In this document: positions 1 to 12,084 of the stretch, piece by piece
Position numbering within the stretch: position 1 is the first letter of the stretch
How the letters are laid out: every line of letters starts with the position of its first letter
Made by a program: the position numbers and the translations under genes
From: Lepas anatifera
Taxonomy: Eukaryota > Arthropoda > Thecostraca > Lepadidae
DNA length: 64,000 bases
NCBI GenBank assembly: GCA_034440635.1
Contig: JAOTON010000321.1
Span: forward strand, 310,001 to 374,000
Direction of reading: 5' to 3'
The notes under the pieces: generated by a model
The model's input: only the letters and a program-made list of their open reading frames with translations
Told to the model about the DNA's origin: nothing
The model's database searches: none

Positions 1-204
1 GATGTACTCTTTCTAGCCGCCGAAGCTGTTTCTTCAATAATTTCTGTATTCATTTTCATTCCATACTCTTTCTCCTTCTCGGGCTGTACGCTACGGCCAT
101 TTTCCAATGCTGCCCGGCATCACCGCACCGAACATCACATACAGTCCACTACAATAACATCTGCGGGCGGCGGTGTCGGCAACAGTTACCACTCAAAGCT
201 GAGA

Positions 205-1070
205 GCTGTCCATGTGCCATGGTAGTGCCATGTTGCAGTGGGATGCCCTAAGGCTGAAAAAGAGCGGTTAATCGTGAAATTGGAGCACCCGAACACAAAG
301 TAGAGGACATCCGAAGTTGAAGGTGGTACACGTAAAAGTGGGGCGCCCCAAGGCTAAGAAAGAACAGACAATTGTGGGAATCGGCGCGCAATCATGCACT
401 AGCGGGCAGTCAAAAGTGGATCAGAGCGATCAATTTTACGGTGGGCCACTTTAGAGCTAAAAGGGACGGTCAATCATGATATAGGGGTTCTGAACCACAA
501 AGCGGATGTCGGCCAGAGGTGAATGAGGGCAGTCCACGGTGAAGTGGGGTGCTCTAAAGCTGCACAAGAGCGGCCAGCAGTGGAGAAGGTGCGCGCAATG
601 ATACAGAAGAGAGCGGCTAAAAATGGGTGAAGGCAGTCCACGTTGCAGTGGGGCACCCTAGGGCTGAAAAGCGGGTCAATTGTGAAAACGGGGAGCCCAG
701 TCACAAAGTTAAGGGCGCCTGTAGGTAAATGACGGTGGTCCACGTCGCAGAGGCCCGCCAAGCGCTGAAAAAGTGTGGCCAAACGTGAAAAATGGGGTTC
801 CCAACCATAAAATAGAGGGCGTCCGGAGGTGAATGAGGAGTCCACATTGGAGTGAGGCGCCCTAGATCTGCAAAGGAGTGGTCAATAGTGGAGAACAGGA
901 GAACAATCATGCAGAAGAGGGCGGCCAAAGGTAGGCACGGGTGGTCCATGTTGCAGTGGGGCGCTCCAGAGCTGAAAAGGGCGGCCAATCGTGAAATATG
1001 GGCGCCTAACCACAAAGAAGAGGGCGTCAAAAAATCGATGAGGGTGGTCCACGTTGAAGTGTGAAGCCTA
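205..1070. repeat. 103-bp tandem repeat array, about 8 degenerate copies
   Basis: A block starting with GTCCACGTTGCAGTGGGGC and running through CTGAAAAG and AAGAGGGCG recurs with its GTCCA core near 531, 635, 737, 839, 943 and 1046, a spacing of 102 to 104 bases. Weaker copies are visible near 207 and 324. Copies have diverged by point changes and small indels. Short ORFs on both strands here are only translations of the repeat. No gene is visible between 1 and 204. Confidence 0.85.
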
Positions 1071-2206
1071 TTAGTGACCTGGGGGCATGATATATGAGGG
1101 AGTGGTTAGGTATACAAATGAGTCCAGCGGTGATGCAGCATGGGAGTGCCAAAAGTTCAGTATGGTACGGTGGTACACCCTGTGGGACGCCGGTGGTCTA
1201 TAGCCGGGGAAGTGTGGTGAGTTAGTCAGTTAGTTATTTGGGCTTTCGGGCGAGGGATGGTAATGGTGATAGTGCATCGGAGGGACGCTGATACTTCACC
1301 GAGGCGATACCGAGACTGGAGTTATGGATACCGGTGGTGCAGGCAAGGGGCGCCTGCAGCACATAGGCGTGGAACCGTCAGTGGAGCGTCTGTGGGAGCA
1401 AATAATCCATCATAGGGACACTGGTAGGGTAACAACAGGGTAGAAGGGGGGTACACGAACAGGGCACTGGTTGGGCAACAGGGAGGAGAAGACAGTGCAT
1501 GGGAAGAGCGCTGACGGCGCAATTTGGTAATCAAGGAGACACCGAAGCTGAAGTTTGGAGCTTCCGGTGATACAGCTTGGGGGTACTCGCATTCAGTGAA
1601 ATTTGTGGGAGCTGTCAAGGGGAGGCGCTGGTAAGACAACGGGCCACGTTTGGGATGCAAGAAATTCAAAGTAAAGAGAAGCTGTGTGGGGTTTCTGGCA
1701 GGGATGTGTTGGTGCGTTCATGGAGCTAACGATAGGCACCCATCATGCGCCATGGAGGCACAGGGCATGCTGTCAAAAGTTGGGGCGCCAATAGTGGCGC
1801 GTGGTGGGGGATGTGGTTGGGCGCCGATAGAGCAAAATTAAGGTACCAATGATTCATTAAGCAATCAGCAGAAATATGTGGGCGCCTATAGTGAAGTGTG
1901 GGGGCACCAATGGAGCGAAAGAAAATTACCAATGTGTACCATGGGTGCCGCCAGACAGAGCGGTTTGTCGAAATGTGGGGGCGCTCCCGATGAGCCCACG
2001 GCTGGAAATGAAGGCGCCGGTGGAGCAAAGAACAGGCACCAATGATTCATTATGGGGGCGCCAGTGATACAGAACGATGTGTCAAAAGATGGTGGAAAGA
2101 GGCGGGGGGGAAGGCGCCCATAAAGCTAAAAGGAGACAACAATAATGCATCATAAGAGTGGGGCTCGGGTGGTATAGGAGGGGCTGTTGAAAGGTGAAGA
2201 CCCCCT
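1071..2206. repeat. Degenerate GGCGCC-rich satellite, outer part
   Basis: Sequence made of units of about 30 to 40 bases, each with a GGGGCGCC-type core followed by phrases such as CAGTGATACAG or CACCAATGATGC. Copies are more diverged than in the next block, so the period is hard to follow. The 103-bp phrase is no longer present. No ORF here has a recognisable protein composition. Confidence 0.6.
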
Positions 2207-3320
2207 CAATGGGGCATGGGGGCGCCGTTTGATATTATAAAAGAAACGCACCAATTATGCACCATGGGGGCGCCAGAGGTAAAGAGTGGGTCCAAAAAGC
2301 AGGGGGTGCCCACAGTGAAGCGTGGGGGCGCCGCGCCGGTGGAGTGCACAGAAGACATCAATGATGCCCAATGGGGATGCCGGTGGTACATGCAGGGTTT
2401 CAGCATATGGGGCGCCCACAGTGACGCGTGGCGGCGCCGTTGAAGTAAAAACGAGACATCAATGCTGCACCATGGAGGCGCCAGTGGTATAGAGCAGATT
2501 TTCCGAAGGTGGGGGCGCCCGTAATGAGGATTGGGGCGCCAATAGCTTATAGCGGGATGCCAAGAAGTGGGAGAGCCCAAGATGAGGCTTAGGGGCGCCG
2601 GTGGAGTGAAACGAAAGCACCAATGATGCACCATGGGGGCGCCAGTGGCATAGAGCGGATTGTTAGAAGGTGGGGGCGCCCGTAGTGGTGAGTGGGGATC
2701 CAGTAGTACGTAGCGGGGAGACAGAGTGGGGTCTCCACTGGTATAAAACGGGCTGGTAAAGGGTGAATGCCCCCTCAAAGAGGCATGGGTGCGCCATTTG
2801 AGCAAAAAGGCACCAATGATGTACCACGGGGGCGCCAATGGTAAAGAGCGGCTCTAAAAAGCAGAGGCGCCCATGGTGAAGCGTGAGGCGCCGGTGAAGT
2901 ACACAGAAAACACCAATGATGCCCAATGGGGGCGCCGGCGGTACATGAGGGTTCCAAAAGGTGGGGCGCCCACAGTGACGCGTGGGGGCGTCGTTGGAGC
3001 AAAAACGATACATCAATGCTGCACCATGCAGGCGCCAGTGGTATAGACCGGGTTTTCCGAAGGTGGGGGCGCCAATGGTGAGGATTGGGCGCCAATAGCT
3101 TATAGTGGGGTGCCAAGAAGTGGGAGAGCCCACGATGGGGCTTGGGGGCGCCGGTGGAGTGAAACGAAGGCACCAATGATGCCCAATGGGGGCGCCGGTG
3201 GTACATTCGGGGTTCCAAAAGATGGGGCGCCCACAGTGACACGTGGGGGCGCCGCTGGAGCAAAAACGAGACATCAATGCTGCACCATGGAGGCGCCAGT
3301 GATATAGAGCAGATTTCTAG
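2207..3320. repeat. GGCGCC satellite with a 555-bp higher-order period
   Basis: The same order of sub-units occurs twice about 555 bases apart. CCCCCTCAAN-GGCATGG is near 2200 and 2770, AGAGCGG/GTCCAAAAAGCAG near 2285 and 2845, and AAAAACGAGACATCAATGCTG at 2447 and 3001. A third copy of the last phrase at 3262 starts a shorter repeat. Each sub-unit carries a GGGGGCGCC palindromic core. This is higher-order satellite organisation, and the long minus-strand ORFs rich in His, Pro and Trp are its translation, not genes. Confidence 0.8.
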
Positions 3321-3660
3321 AAGATAGGGGCGCCCGTAGGGAAGAGTGGGGCGCCGGTAATATATAGCGGGATTTCAAGAGGTGGAAGAGGCTTGGGGGC
3401 ATCGGCGGAGTGAAATAAGGGCACCAATGTTGCACCATGGGGGCGGCAGTGATGCAGAGCAGGTTGTCAAAATGTGGCATTTGCATCCAGCGGAATTACC
3501 AGGGGGCGCCAGTATTTCCGTTTGGCATGCAAATGTGGAGCAAATGGAGGTGGCCCCCGGGGGCGCCTTAGTGCCGAGGGGCGCCTTACCGGCGAGGGGG
3601 GGCTGCGTCCCCGCGGCCCCCCTGGATCCGCCCCTGGCTGCTGCGTACTCTTATCTCCTG
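3321..3660. repeat. Diverged end of the GGCGCC satellite with a MITE-like end
   Basis: Satellite sub-units continue to about 3510. They are followed by a C-rich stretch (3550-3640) ending in CTGGATCCGCCCCTGG, the mirror of the GGCGGATCCAGG terminus seen in many short elements elsewhere in this window. No matching left end or target duplication could be found, so this is probably a remnant. Confidence 0.45.
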
Positions 3661-6555
3661 CGTACTCTTACCCGCCCTTACCCTAACTTCGGTTTATGAC
3701 CACGCGTTTGTGACTAAAAGTTGTCAACAAAAATTTGGTGATTGAACGTTTTATCCAGCATATGAGAAGACAGATCTGCAGTCTTTGGTCGCCCAATAAA
3801 TATGTTGATTACACCTGTTTTATACACCTGTGCAAGAGGACGCCCACGAAAACAACCGAGGATAATGCTGCAGAACCTCGGTCAGAGCCCAGCCAGACAA
3901 CCTGTAATAGGGATGATATACCCGCCTTTGTAAATCCAGCACATCTGTTGTTTTGGGAGGGAATCAGTCCATGAAAAGGTGTTTTGAAGAAAGACCAGAT
4001 TTTGCGATCAATTTTCTGCCAAAGCACCGAGGTCTAGTAAAATATACTTTGCAAATGGATTGATAATTGACTCGTAAATGTAATTAAAACACTAAGCGTC
4101 GTACACTAGCAGCAGTTTCATGAACTTGGACAATGCCAATGTTGTACTTTCAACATTGATAAGTTGCAAATAGCATTTGTTCTGGATGTCTGAGGTTAAA
4201 ATTAAAGCAGAAGGCATTAATGTTTGCAGCTTCCCTAATGTAATTTTTTCTTGGTTAACTGACAGTTGACAGGAGCGAAACACGCTAACAAGTACGCTTT
4301 TCAGTTTGCTCTTTTGTGCTCAAATGATACTGTCGGAAATATCGGCGCACGGGCAGTGTTTTTACGCGCTTTTTAATTGTCTCTGCATTGCGTACAAACA
4401 CCTTTTGAGTGCCAATATTGGGAAGTTCTGGCAGAGGAATGGAAATCCCTATTTATATCAATGAAAAAAGATAATGACAATTAAGAACCAACTATGGAAT
4501 AAATTTAGAAAACAGTGGCTTTCTAGATACTGTTGGAGGTCTTTGGGACGATTTTCAGAGTGCCCGAACGGATACAAAGTTTCCGGGCGCAATGGTGACA
4601 AACTAGAGGCTGGGTTCTTTAGTGCTTCTACCATTCATAAGGTTCGTTGCTTCTGTACGAATCGAATCAATTCATGAAATTGAAAACGTTGCAAGGAATA
4701 GAAAAGAGTGTTAGATTCTGTTTTGCGCCCTCTACTTTACCATACAGTACTTAAAAGTAATGTAACATGGTTTCCAAGATTTATTTACCTGGCTTTGACG
4801 GACATTTACCACCTTTTGGCATTTATTTATTGATTACGATTATCATTCTGATTGATTAACCCTTCAATTCTTGCACCTCTTTTACCATACCTGCATGCAA
4901 TTTTCCTGCTCCGAATCAAAGCTCGCCCTATTTATTGAGTCAATTGTATGTTGTTTTAACTGATAGTTTACTTGTCAGCGGGTGACTTCTGTTAGTCATT
5001 TATCGATATGTTAGATAGTGATGAAACCGATGAGTGATGAACAAGGCTTCTACGCAATGTTCGTCCGAGTTTCTAGAGATAATGAGGAGAGCTGGGAGCG
5101 TGGCGGCTTGACACTTACTCTAGTATAGAATCGATTACAAAGAGTCAAGATGAAATACCACACGTTTGCGTCCGCATGCGCACGGGCGTCTCAATGAGCA
5201 CGGGAAGCATGCTTATGGGGGCAGATTGACCTGCCTAACAGTGGGGTTCAGACCAATTAAATTGTTGCAATCTGATGTAAGGGGTTTCTTCCTAGCTTTA
5301 GGACCTTCAAGTTCTTTATTTTGAACTTGAAACTGTGCGGAAGTTTGATACGGAGGGGCGAAATTAAATTTCCGGTAGTGGTTCTTCGACACGCTCCGCA
5401 AAGCTACTAGCTCAGTTCAAAACCAATTATGAGAGTAGGGCGCTTCAGTCAACGCTCAATGGTTGTAATTTTCCGATGAAGCACAAAAACATCGTCTCTG
5501 CAAAACATTATTTCCAAGATGTTTTCCAAATGAAAGGGTGAACAGATTCTCTGCGTGTCATTCTCCCGACAGTGTTTAGCCGTTCCGCGCGTGTTTATTG
5601 TTTAAATACCCGGCTATCAGTGCGTCACCAGAGCATGACCGAAGGTGTCGGCTGGGTGCCCCCAGCACGGCAGACTGCTCCCCAGCTATGCCCCGTGGGA
5701 ATGGGGGTCACCGGAGCGGCCAGCAGCGGCATCCACCAGCTCAGCAGCGCGTCGCCGCATTCCAGGCATTCCCCCTCGCGCGCCCCGCCACAGGAGGGGA
5801 CGGCCGCGGCCAGACAGCATCGCCTCAATGGAAATGTGAGGACTGGACAGCTTTGGGTGTTGTGATGTTGACAGTGGCGGATGCAGGGGGTGGGATGAAA
5901 AGACATTTAATCATCAAACTCATCATTTTTCGCTTATTTTCTTCAAGAACACTTATGTTTTTTTTTACAATTTTGGGTCTCGCTTCACACCCCTCGAACT
6001 GCCGATCCGGATCACCCGATGAGATTACCGGGTAACGGGCAAGTGCAACGGTTGTTAAAGATTCTCCGAAGAGAGGAGGAGATGGAAGCGGGCTTTTCAT
6101 CTCAATTTTTGAGTGAATATTGCCTGAAACATGTGCCCTCGTAGCGGTTCAAGAGTCAGTTTGACCCCCTAGAATGGTGTAACCTGAAAAGATATTGCAT
6201 TAACGTTGAAATAGAGAGGAATCAGGGAGGTGATATTCCCTCTTCCCCAATATTCAAGATTCTGACCTTAAAGCCTATGGCGTTGACTGGAAAGAAATAG
6301 CATCAAAATAAACCCTCTCCCCAATATTCCAGAGATCCCTACAACTTTAAGTTATTGTATTACTTCTCTGGTTGTGTTTCACTGAAAAGTGCACAGATTG
6401 GTGTTCATAACAATTTATGCCTATGTAATGTTAAATACTATAATCATATTCGGGTCTCATTGATTTAGGTCCTCATCGGATCCTCATCATTATTCGGGTC
6501 TCATTGTGCCACAGCAACAAGTGCGACATGTTAAGGGGAGGCCAGAGTTGGTTTA
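3661..6555. other. Intergenic DNA, no gene recognised
   Basis: Mixed AT-rich and moderately GC-rich DNA. The ORFs are short, overlap on both strands (notably 5572-6035) and have no splice-consistent ends or familiar motifs. No repeat shared with other parts of the window was noticed. Confidence 0.5.
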
Positions 6556-6640
6556 GACCATATGGGCGTCGAAAGCGGCGGGGAAGACACGTCTCCGGGA
6601 AGGAAGTTCCCCCTAAAAATGTGAGACTGAACCTAAATTG
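6556..6640 (+). repeat. Fragment of a GGGCGTCGAAAGCGG-type dispersed repeat
   Basis: The phrase ATGGGCGTCGAAAGCGG followed by GGGAAGACACGTC resembles sequence at 24718 and 32458, where the same start leads into GGGGGG and ACRCGTC. Three similar starts suggest a short interspersed element family. Ends and target duplications were not resolved. Confidence 0.4.
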
Positions 6641-6716
6641 TTTGCTTCTCCTCCCTCTTAATAGCATGGGTCGACGTAAAGATTGCACGTGCACTTTTGC
6701 TAAATTACCTCGGTAG

Positions 6717-6840
6717 CATAGGTGGGTCCAGGGGCGAGGGGGGCACTTACCCCTCCCCGATCGACCCTTGGCGCCCCCATGAAATGGTCCGGGCGCCCTC
6801 CTGAAAGTTCGATGGCGACCCCTAAATGTCGTCTCCCTGA
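6717..6840 (+). mobile_element. Truncated hAT-type MITE (family 1)
   Basis: It starts CATAGGTGGGTCCAGG and continues with the G-rich, GATCGACCCTTGGCGCCCCC, GATGGCGACCCC pattern of the better preserved copies at 25020 and 55491. The right terminus and a second target duplication are missing, so the copy is truncated or decayed. Confidence 0.6.
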
Positions 6841-6844
6841 AACT

Positions 6845-7790
6845 GAGTGTCATTATAGATAACTGGGTTAAGTACACCAGTCAGCTAGGAAGTGTAAACT
6901 TTTCTTAGCAGACATCACTTAGATAATGACGTGAAAATCTGCATTTCTGTTAGTGTGAGCCCTGCATGAGGGTAAGCTGTTTAACAAGAGTTTTTTCTTC
7001 GATCTTCCGGTGCCATCGATTATGTTGATTATGATGACTCCAGAGCAATTCCAGTTCTTTTCTGAGCTTTTTAAGTTTTCTCAGGTAGCAGAAGGCAATA
7101 CTTGAACTTCTTGGATCAATACTTCGCTTCATTTCAGAATGACCCAAAAGCCAGGCCTCTAGTGCAACAATTTAACGTAAAAATTTCAGTTATTTTGCTT
7201 AAAAATCCAGGATCACTGACACAGAAGGAAAGCTGTTACTTACGCGAACGATATTGAGATCTACTAAAGCGCACTCCCAGGTTAAACAGTGTGTGCTATC
7301 CTCCCCAACATCCGTCATCCAGATCGGATGTCAGTGCCAACCGGTACTGCGGTGGAGTCAGTGGCGTTTCTGATCAACTCTTCTGGTGTTATTTCAACGC
7401 TTTTACAAATCGTCCTGCAGAACAAGACTTTTCGTCCTTAATCCTGCGACTCGCATTTTTTTCCAAGCAAACAAAATTATTTTGCAATTTCCTAATTAAA
7501 AAAAATGGACAGGTGCAGCAAAAACTCACGTTGAGCAGGTGGACCAGATGCAGCACCAGAAGCTCTTATCCGAGTTAATTTGCATTCCTTCCGACCATGA
7601 AACACAAGTCACCTCACCATTAGTTTATATGAGGTAGGAAGAGCTCATTTATTCGACCTGACCACTGAAGTTTGTTATGCCTTTGATGTGCCGGTGATCT
7701 CTTCCTCCAGAACCTACGCCCTGCTGTACACGTCCTGAATGTGCTTTTAAAAATAAAGATGCTGGAAAGGTCTAGTCAGAGCCAGCCGTC
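6845..7790. other. No gene recognised
   Basis: About 950 bases of unremarkable DNA. The small ORFs (for example 7291-7578 plus) show no recognisable protein features. Confidence 0.45.
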
Positions 7791-7795
7791 ATGTT

Positions 7796-7901
7796 CAGCA
7801 GTTAGGGTCAGCAGTTAGGGCCAGCGATCAGAGCCAGCGATCAGAGGCAGCGGTCAGAGCCAGCGGTCAGAGCCAGCGGTGAGAGGGTCAGAGCCAGCGG
7901 T
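7796..7901 (+). repeat. 13-bp minisatellite, left segment
   Basis: About eight units of a GTCAGAGCCAGCG-type 13-mer, starting with variants such as CAGCAGTTAGGGTCAG. It belongs to the same array as 8360-9815, from which it is separated by two inserted MITEs. Confidence 0.9.
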
Positions 7902-8207
7902 CAGGGGCGGACGTAGACCCAAGTTTTGGGGGCCAAGCCCATGTCTGCCTCTCCTCCTGGGGAGTAGGGGTGGGACGTGCGATTTGCCTGCTCGACAGAC
8001 CTGGTATAAGCTACCTCTCCAAGTACATAATCGCTCTCCTGGGGGGGGTGGGTGGAGCGAAGATTTAATTGCTCGACAAACCTAGTGTAAACATGTTTTC
8101 AAAAATTTTCCCGGCCTTTTGGGGGAGCAAAAGATAGTTTTGCCCTTCTTCCAGCGCTTTTGGGGACCATGGCCGGAATTCCCCCCCGCCCTCTGCGTCG
8201 GCCAATG
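7902..8207 (-). mobile_element. hAT-type MITE (family 2) inside the minisatellite
   Basis: It begins CAGGGGCGGACGTAG and ends GCGTCGGCCAATG, and internally mirrors the element at 45754-46095, including the GTCTGCCTCTCCTCC, GCTCGACA and TAGTGTAAAC phrases. If the second MITE at 8215 is removed, its flanks read CCAGCGGT on the left and TCAGCAGT on the right, a 6 of 8 match expected for an aged 8-bp duplication. No protein-coding capacity is visible, so it is non-autonomous. Confidence 0.75.
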
Positions 8208-8214
8208 TCAGCAG

Positions 8215-8359
8215 CATATGCGTAGGAACGTCCAGCATATTGGGCGGCTAGCGGGCATTTTGAAGTAATTTCTTTCCAGTCAATGCCCTAGGGTTAATGG
8301 TTAAAAATCATGAATATTGGGGGCCATGGCCCCTGGCCCACCCCGTTCCTACGCCTATG
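8215..8359 (+). mobile_element. 145-bp hAT-type MITE (family 3) with perfect 8-bp duplication
   Basis: The termini CATATGCGTAGGAACG and CGTTCCTACGCCTATG are inverted repeats. GTCAGCAG occurs immediately on both sides (8207-8214 and 8360-8367), the 8-bp target duplication typical of hAT transposons. The insertion point lies at the right border of the family 2 MITE, so this element arrived later. An interrupted relative is at 55438-55839. Confidence 0.85.
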
Positions 8360-9815
8360 GTCAGCAGTTAGGGCCAGCAGTCAGAGCCAGCGGTCAGAGC
8401 CGGCGGTCAGAGCCAGCAGTCAGAGGCAGCGGTCAGTGCCAGCGATCAAAGCCAGCGGTCAGAGGCAGCGGTCAGAGCCAGCAGTCAGAGGCAGCGGTCA
8501 GAGGCAGCGGTCAGAGCCAGCAGTCAGAGGCAGCGGTCAGAGCCAGCAGTCAGAGCCAGCAGTCAGAGGCAGCGATCAGAGCCAGCAGTCAGAGGCAGCA
8601 GTCAGAGCCAGCGGTCAGAGCCAGCGGTCAGAGGCAGCGGTCAGAGCTAGCAGTCAGAGGCAGCGGTCAGAGCCAGCGGTCAGAGCCAGCGGTCAGAGGC
8701 AGCGATCAGAGCCAGCAGTCAGAGACAGCGGTCAGAGGCAGCGGTCAGAGCCAGCGGTCAGAGCCAGCGGTCAGAGCCAGCGGTCAGAGGCAGCGGTCAG
8801 AGCCAGCAGTCAGAGGCAGCGGTCAGAGGCAGCGGTCAGAGCCAGCGGTCAGAGCCGGCGGTCAGAGCCAGCAGTCAGAGCCAGCGGTCAGAGCCAGCGG
8901 TCAGAGGCAGCGGTCAGAGCCAGCAGTCAGAGGCAGCGGTCAGAGCCAGCGGTCAGAGGCAGCGGTCAGAGGCAGCGATCAGAGCCAGCAGTCAGAGGCA
9001 GCAGTCAGAGCCAGCGGTCAGAGGCAGCGGTCAGAGCCAGCAGTCAGAGGCAGCGGTCAGAGCCAGCGGTCAGAGCCAGCGGTCAGAGGCAGCGATCAGA
9101 GCCAGCAGTCAGAGGCAGCGGTCAGAGGCAGCGGTCAGAGCCAGCGATCAGAGCCGGCGGTCAGAGCCAGCAGTCAGAGCCAGCGGTCAGAGCCAGCGGT
9201 CAGAGGCAGCGGTCAGAGCCAGCAGTCAGAGGCAGCGGTCAGAGCCAGCAGTCAGAGCCAGCGGTCAGAGGCAGCGGTCAGAGCCAGCGATCAGAACCAG
9301 CGGTCAGAGCCAGTGGTCAGCGCCAGAAGCTAAGGCCAGCAGTCAGAGGCAGCGGTCAGAGCCAGCGATCAGAGCCAGCGGTCAGAGGCAGCGGTCAGAG
9401 CCAGCGATCAGAGCCAGCGGTCAGAGCCAGCGATCAGAGCCAGCAGTCAGAGGCAGCGGTCAGAGCCAGCGATCAGAGTCAGTGGTCAGAGCCAGCAGTC
9501 AGAGGCAGCGGTCAGAGCCAGCGATCAGAGCCAGCGGTCAGAGGCAGTGGTCAGAGCCAGCGATCAGAGCCAGCGATCAGAGCCAGCGGTCAGAGGTAGC
9601 GGTCAGAGCCAGCGATCAGAGCCAGCGGTCAGAGCCAGCAGTCAGAGGCAGCGGTCAGAGCCAGCGATCAGAGCCAGCGGTCAGAGCCAGTGGTCAGAGC
9701 CAGAAGCTAAGGCCAGCGGTCAGAGCCGGCGGTCAGAGCCAGCAGTCAGAGCCAGCAGTCAGAGGTAGCGGTCAGAGCCGGCGGTCAGCGGCAGTGGTTA
9801 CGGCCAGCGGCCAGG
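8360..9815 (+). repeat. 13-bp minisatellite, about 110 copies
   Basis: A 13-mer of the form GTCAGAGSCAGCR repeats almost without interruption, with variation mainly at the seventh or eighth base and the last base. Because 13 leaves remainder 1 on division by 3 and the unit lacks stops, every plus-strand frame stays open. This produces apparent proteins of up to 429 residues with a 13-residue period. They lack start context, splice sites or a non-repetitive domain. Late variants (GCCAGAAGCTAAGGCC) appear near 9325 and 9708. Confidence 0.95.
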
Positions 9816-10112
9816 GAGTTCAAACTTTCCTGAATTAATCCCAGTTTCAGCTGTTTGTATCTCTTAAATTTAGCAAATTGTTGAATGCTCACTATGTCCG
9901 CTATGTTTAAAAGGGGACCAAATAGCCATAGTTTCTGTGATACTTTAGGAGGCGGCAGGATTCCCCTAGATGTGAACTGCTGAGGAAGCCAGTCTTGCAG
10001 TTCTTAATCTGTATTCTCCATGCCAATGCCTGGTTGTTTGTCTTTTCCACTCATTGTCATGGCAACCATCAGTAAAGAAAACCTAACGCGGTTTAAGTAA
10101 TTCAGAGGATGC

Positions 10113-10287
10113 GATGGCGGATCCAGGAGGATGTAAGTGGGGCGCTCCCCCTCCATCGACCCTTGGCAACCCCTGAAATGGTCATGGCGCCCCCTGACTT
10201 GTTACATCCCCAGAATGCCCCCGGGATAGGATTTGGCGACCCCTTCCGATGATATGTCCCCCAATGGGAAATCCTGGATCCGCCATG
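10113..10287 (+). mobile_element. Old MITE family 1 copy
   Basis: It is bounded by ATGGCGGATCCAGGA and TCCTGGATCCGCCAT in inverted orientation. Inside it shows the family phrases CATCGACCCTTGGC, GAAATGGTC, GCGCCCCCTGA and GATAGGATTTGGC. No convincing 8-bp duplication remains. The 9840-10110 interval to its left holds nothing recognisable. Confidence 0.65.
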
Positions 10288-12084
10288 CCATGGTTTGTAT
10301 CCTGTTTCAAATCATGCAGGTTCTTCATTTTCACGTTCTTCCTTACTTCCCTCTGATGGCTACAGTGTTAACCAGTACCCAGCGATACCTACTTCACCCA
10401 AAAACGGTCTTAAGACACGAGACTGCTTGAAATGCAATTTCACACAGTCTGCTCGTAGCATACCGATGTATTTTGTAATTGTTATTGAGTATTATGTTTT
10501 TTTGAAACCCAGTGTTTGCCCATTTTCAGGTGCTAATTGTCTTTAAAGTTTCTTTCTTGTATTTATTGATTTCACAGGAAATATTTACCTTGGGTCCTGA
10601 ACTGAACCAAACCCGGCATCAGCCCGCTTTAGAGCGAGATCAGATCAAATCAGGCCTCCACACCCGGACAAAGCCCACGGTCATGACTTGGTCTTTTGCA
10701 CCGGCCTTCTGTACCTGGAAAGCACCTCCTCTGCTCCAGTAACTACGAGTGGCTTCAACATGGAGACAAGCGGTTCTGGCTTTCAGCAGGGGCACTCTTA
10801 TGTGACTTGTGAGATCAATTTAGGTTGCAGTGGAGGGAGAGCGGAAAAATCCAACGTAGAGCTCGAGATCTGACAGGTCTGTTGCAGACAATCACTATCT
10901 CATTGTATCCAGATCTTTTCAACATTTCGTTCGTGGCACCGTAAGCCCCTAACCAGATTGACAAGACCAATGTACCACCAAATGAGCTGTTAATACCAAG
11001 TTTCAAGACGACACCGCTTGAGAATTCCTGCGATTCAGTTCGGTTGGAGTGCACAGTGTTACAAGGAGGGCCTAAAACGGTACAAAAATCAATAACTTGC
11101 GTTCTGTCAACGGTATTGCCGTGAAATTTGGACCGCAGTATGCTAATATCCTGAGCATTATTGAGGTCGAGCTGCAAGTTTCAGTCAGGTCAGGTCTTTG
11201 ACCTAGGTAAAGTTGAATTCTTATGTTCGGAAATGCGCTATCAGTTTCTCATTTATTCATGTTAAAAAACTTCATCACAAGAATCTGATCTTACGAAATT
11301 GCATTATTTGTGTGTTAATGCCCTGAAAATGCATATTTTCAAGTTGACCTAAACCTAGGTCACGTTTTTCAGTGCAAAATTCTGCCAGTTTCTGTGGGAA
11401 AATTCAAATTACATCGGTTGTCTAAGTTGTTCATCCTACTTTCAGATGAGTAGCTGCTAGACCTACTTTTATTCTCCTAAAATGGGTTTTCTCATGCTGA
11501 CCTCAAATGAGATCAGATGATTTGATGGTTGATTTGTAGGACTTAGCATCCGAAATTGAATTCCGAATAAGTACACATAGTTTTTACACCATTCTGAGGA
11601 AAAAATGTTCAAAAAACATTCTAAGCAAAATGAATTTCAGGCACTGCAGGCACTACCAATGAGTTGTAAACACCATATCGAATTCACGTAATTGGGCAGC
11701 TTGCCCAAGTTAAAAAAAAAACGTTTCGCCAGCCTTTGGTAACAGCTCACTTGGCCCAAACTTATAAATCACAAAAATTGCATCCAGCAAGTTCACTCAA
11801 TATAACTAGATAAAACCTCATCAATGTCAGAGACGTTAAAAAGGTATCAGGTGGGAACAAACACCGAAATTAAGTAGCTTCACATACTCAAAGACTTCTT
11901 AAGAACTATCAAGTAGGTTGGGAGACAGACATGCACTTCAAACAGACAAATGTAACTTATGGCCCAGTCCACTTTTTTATGAATCCAAATCATCTGCTGA
12001 ACTATGGGATGTATCCGAGTTTCCGGGTTGAGTGCCGGGAGCAACCAGAAGCGCGGAGATGTCAAGGTGTTCTCCAGAGGACGA
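10288..12084. other. No gene recognised; a few TGACCT/AGGTCA motifs
   Basis: AT-rich DNA. Between 11185 and 11375 there are several AGGTCA or TGACCT hexamers (CAGGTCAGGTCTTTGACCTAGG and CTAGGTCACG among them), similar in style to the repeat family at 48-50 kb. This may be an old fragment of that family. The short ORFs are not supported as genes. Confidence 0.4.

Noticed and set aside
2206..3277. Minus-strand ORFs of 162 to 210 codons
   Set aside because: They translate the GGCGCC satellite. His/Pro/Trp repeats follow the satellite sub-units, and two frames are open at once.
8310..9838. ORFs of 429, 338 and 118 codons on the plus strand
   Set aside because: They are readings of a 13-bp minisatellite in all three frames. 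The period (13 residues) and the open state of every frame follow from the repeat length, and no unique protein segment exists.
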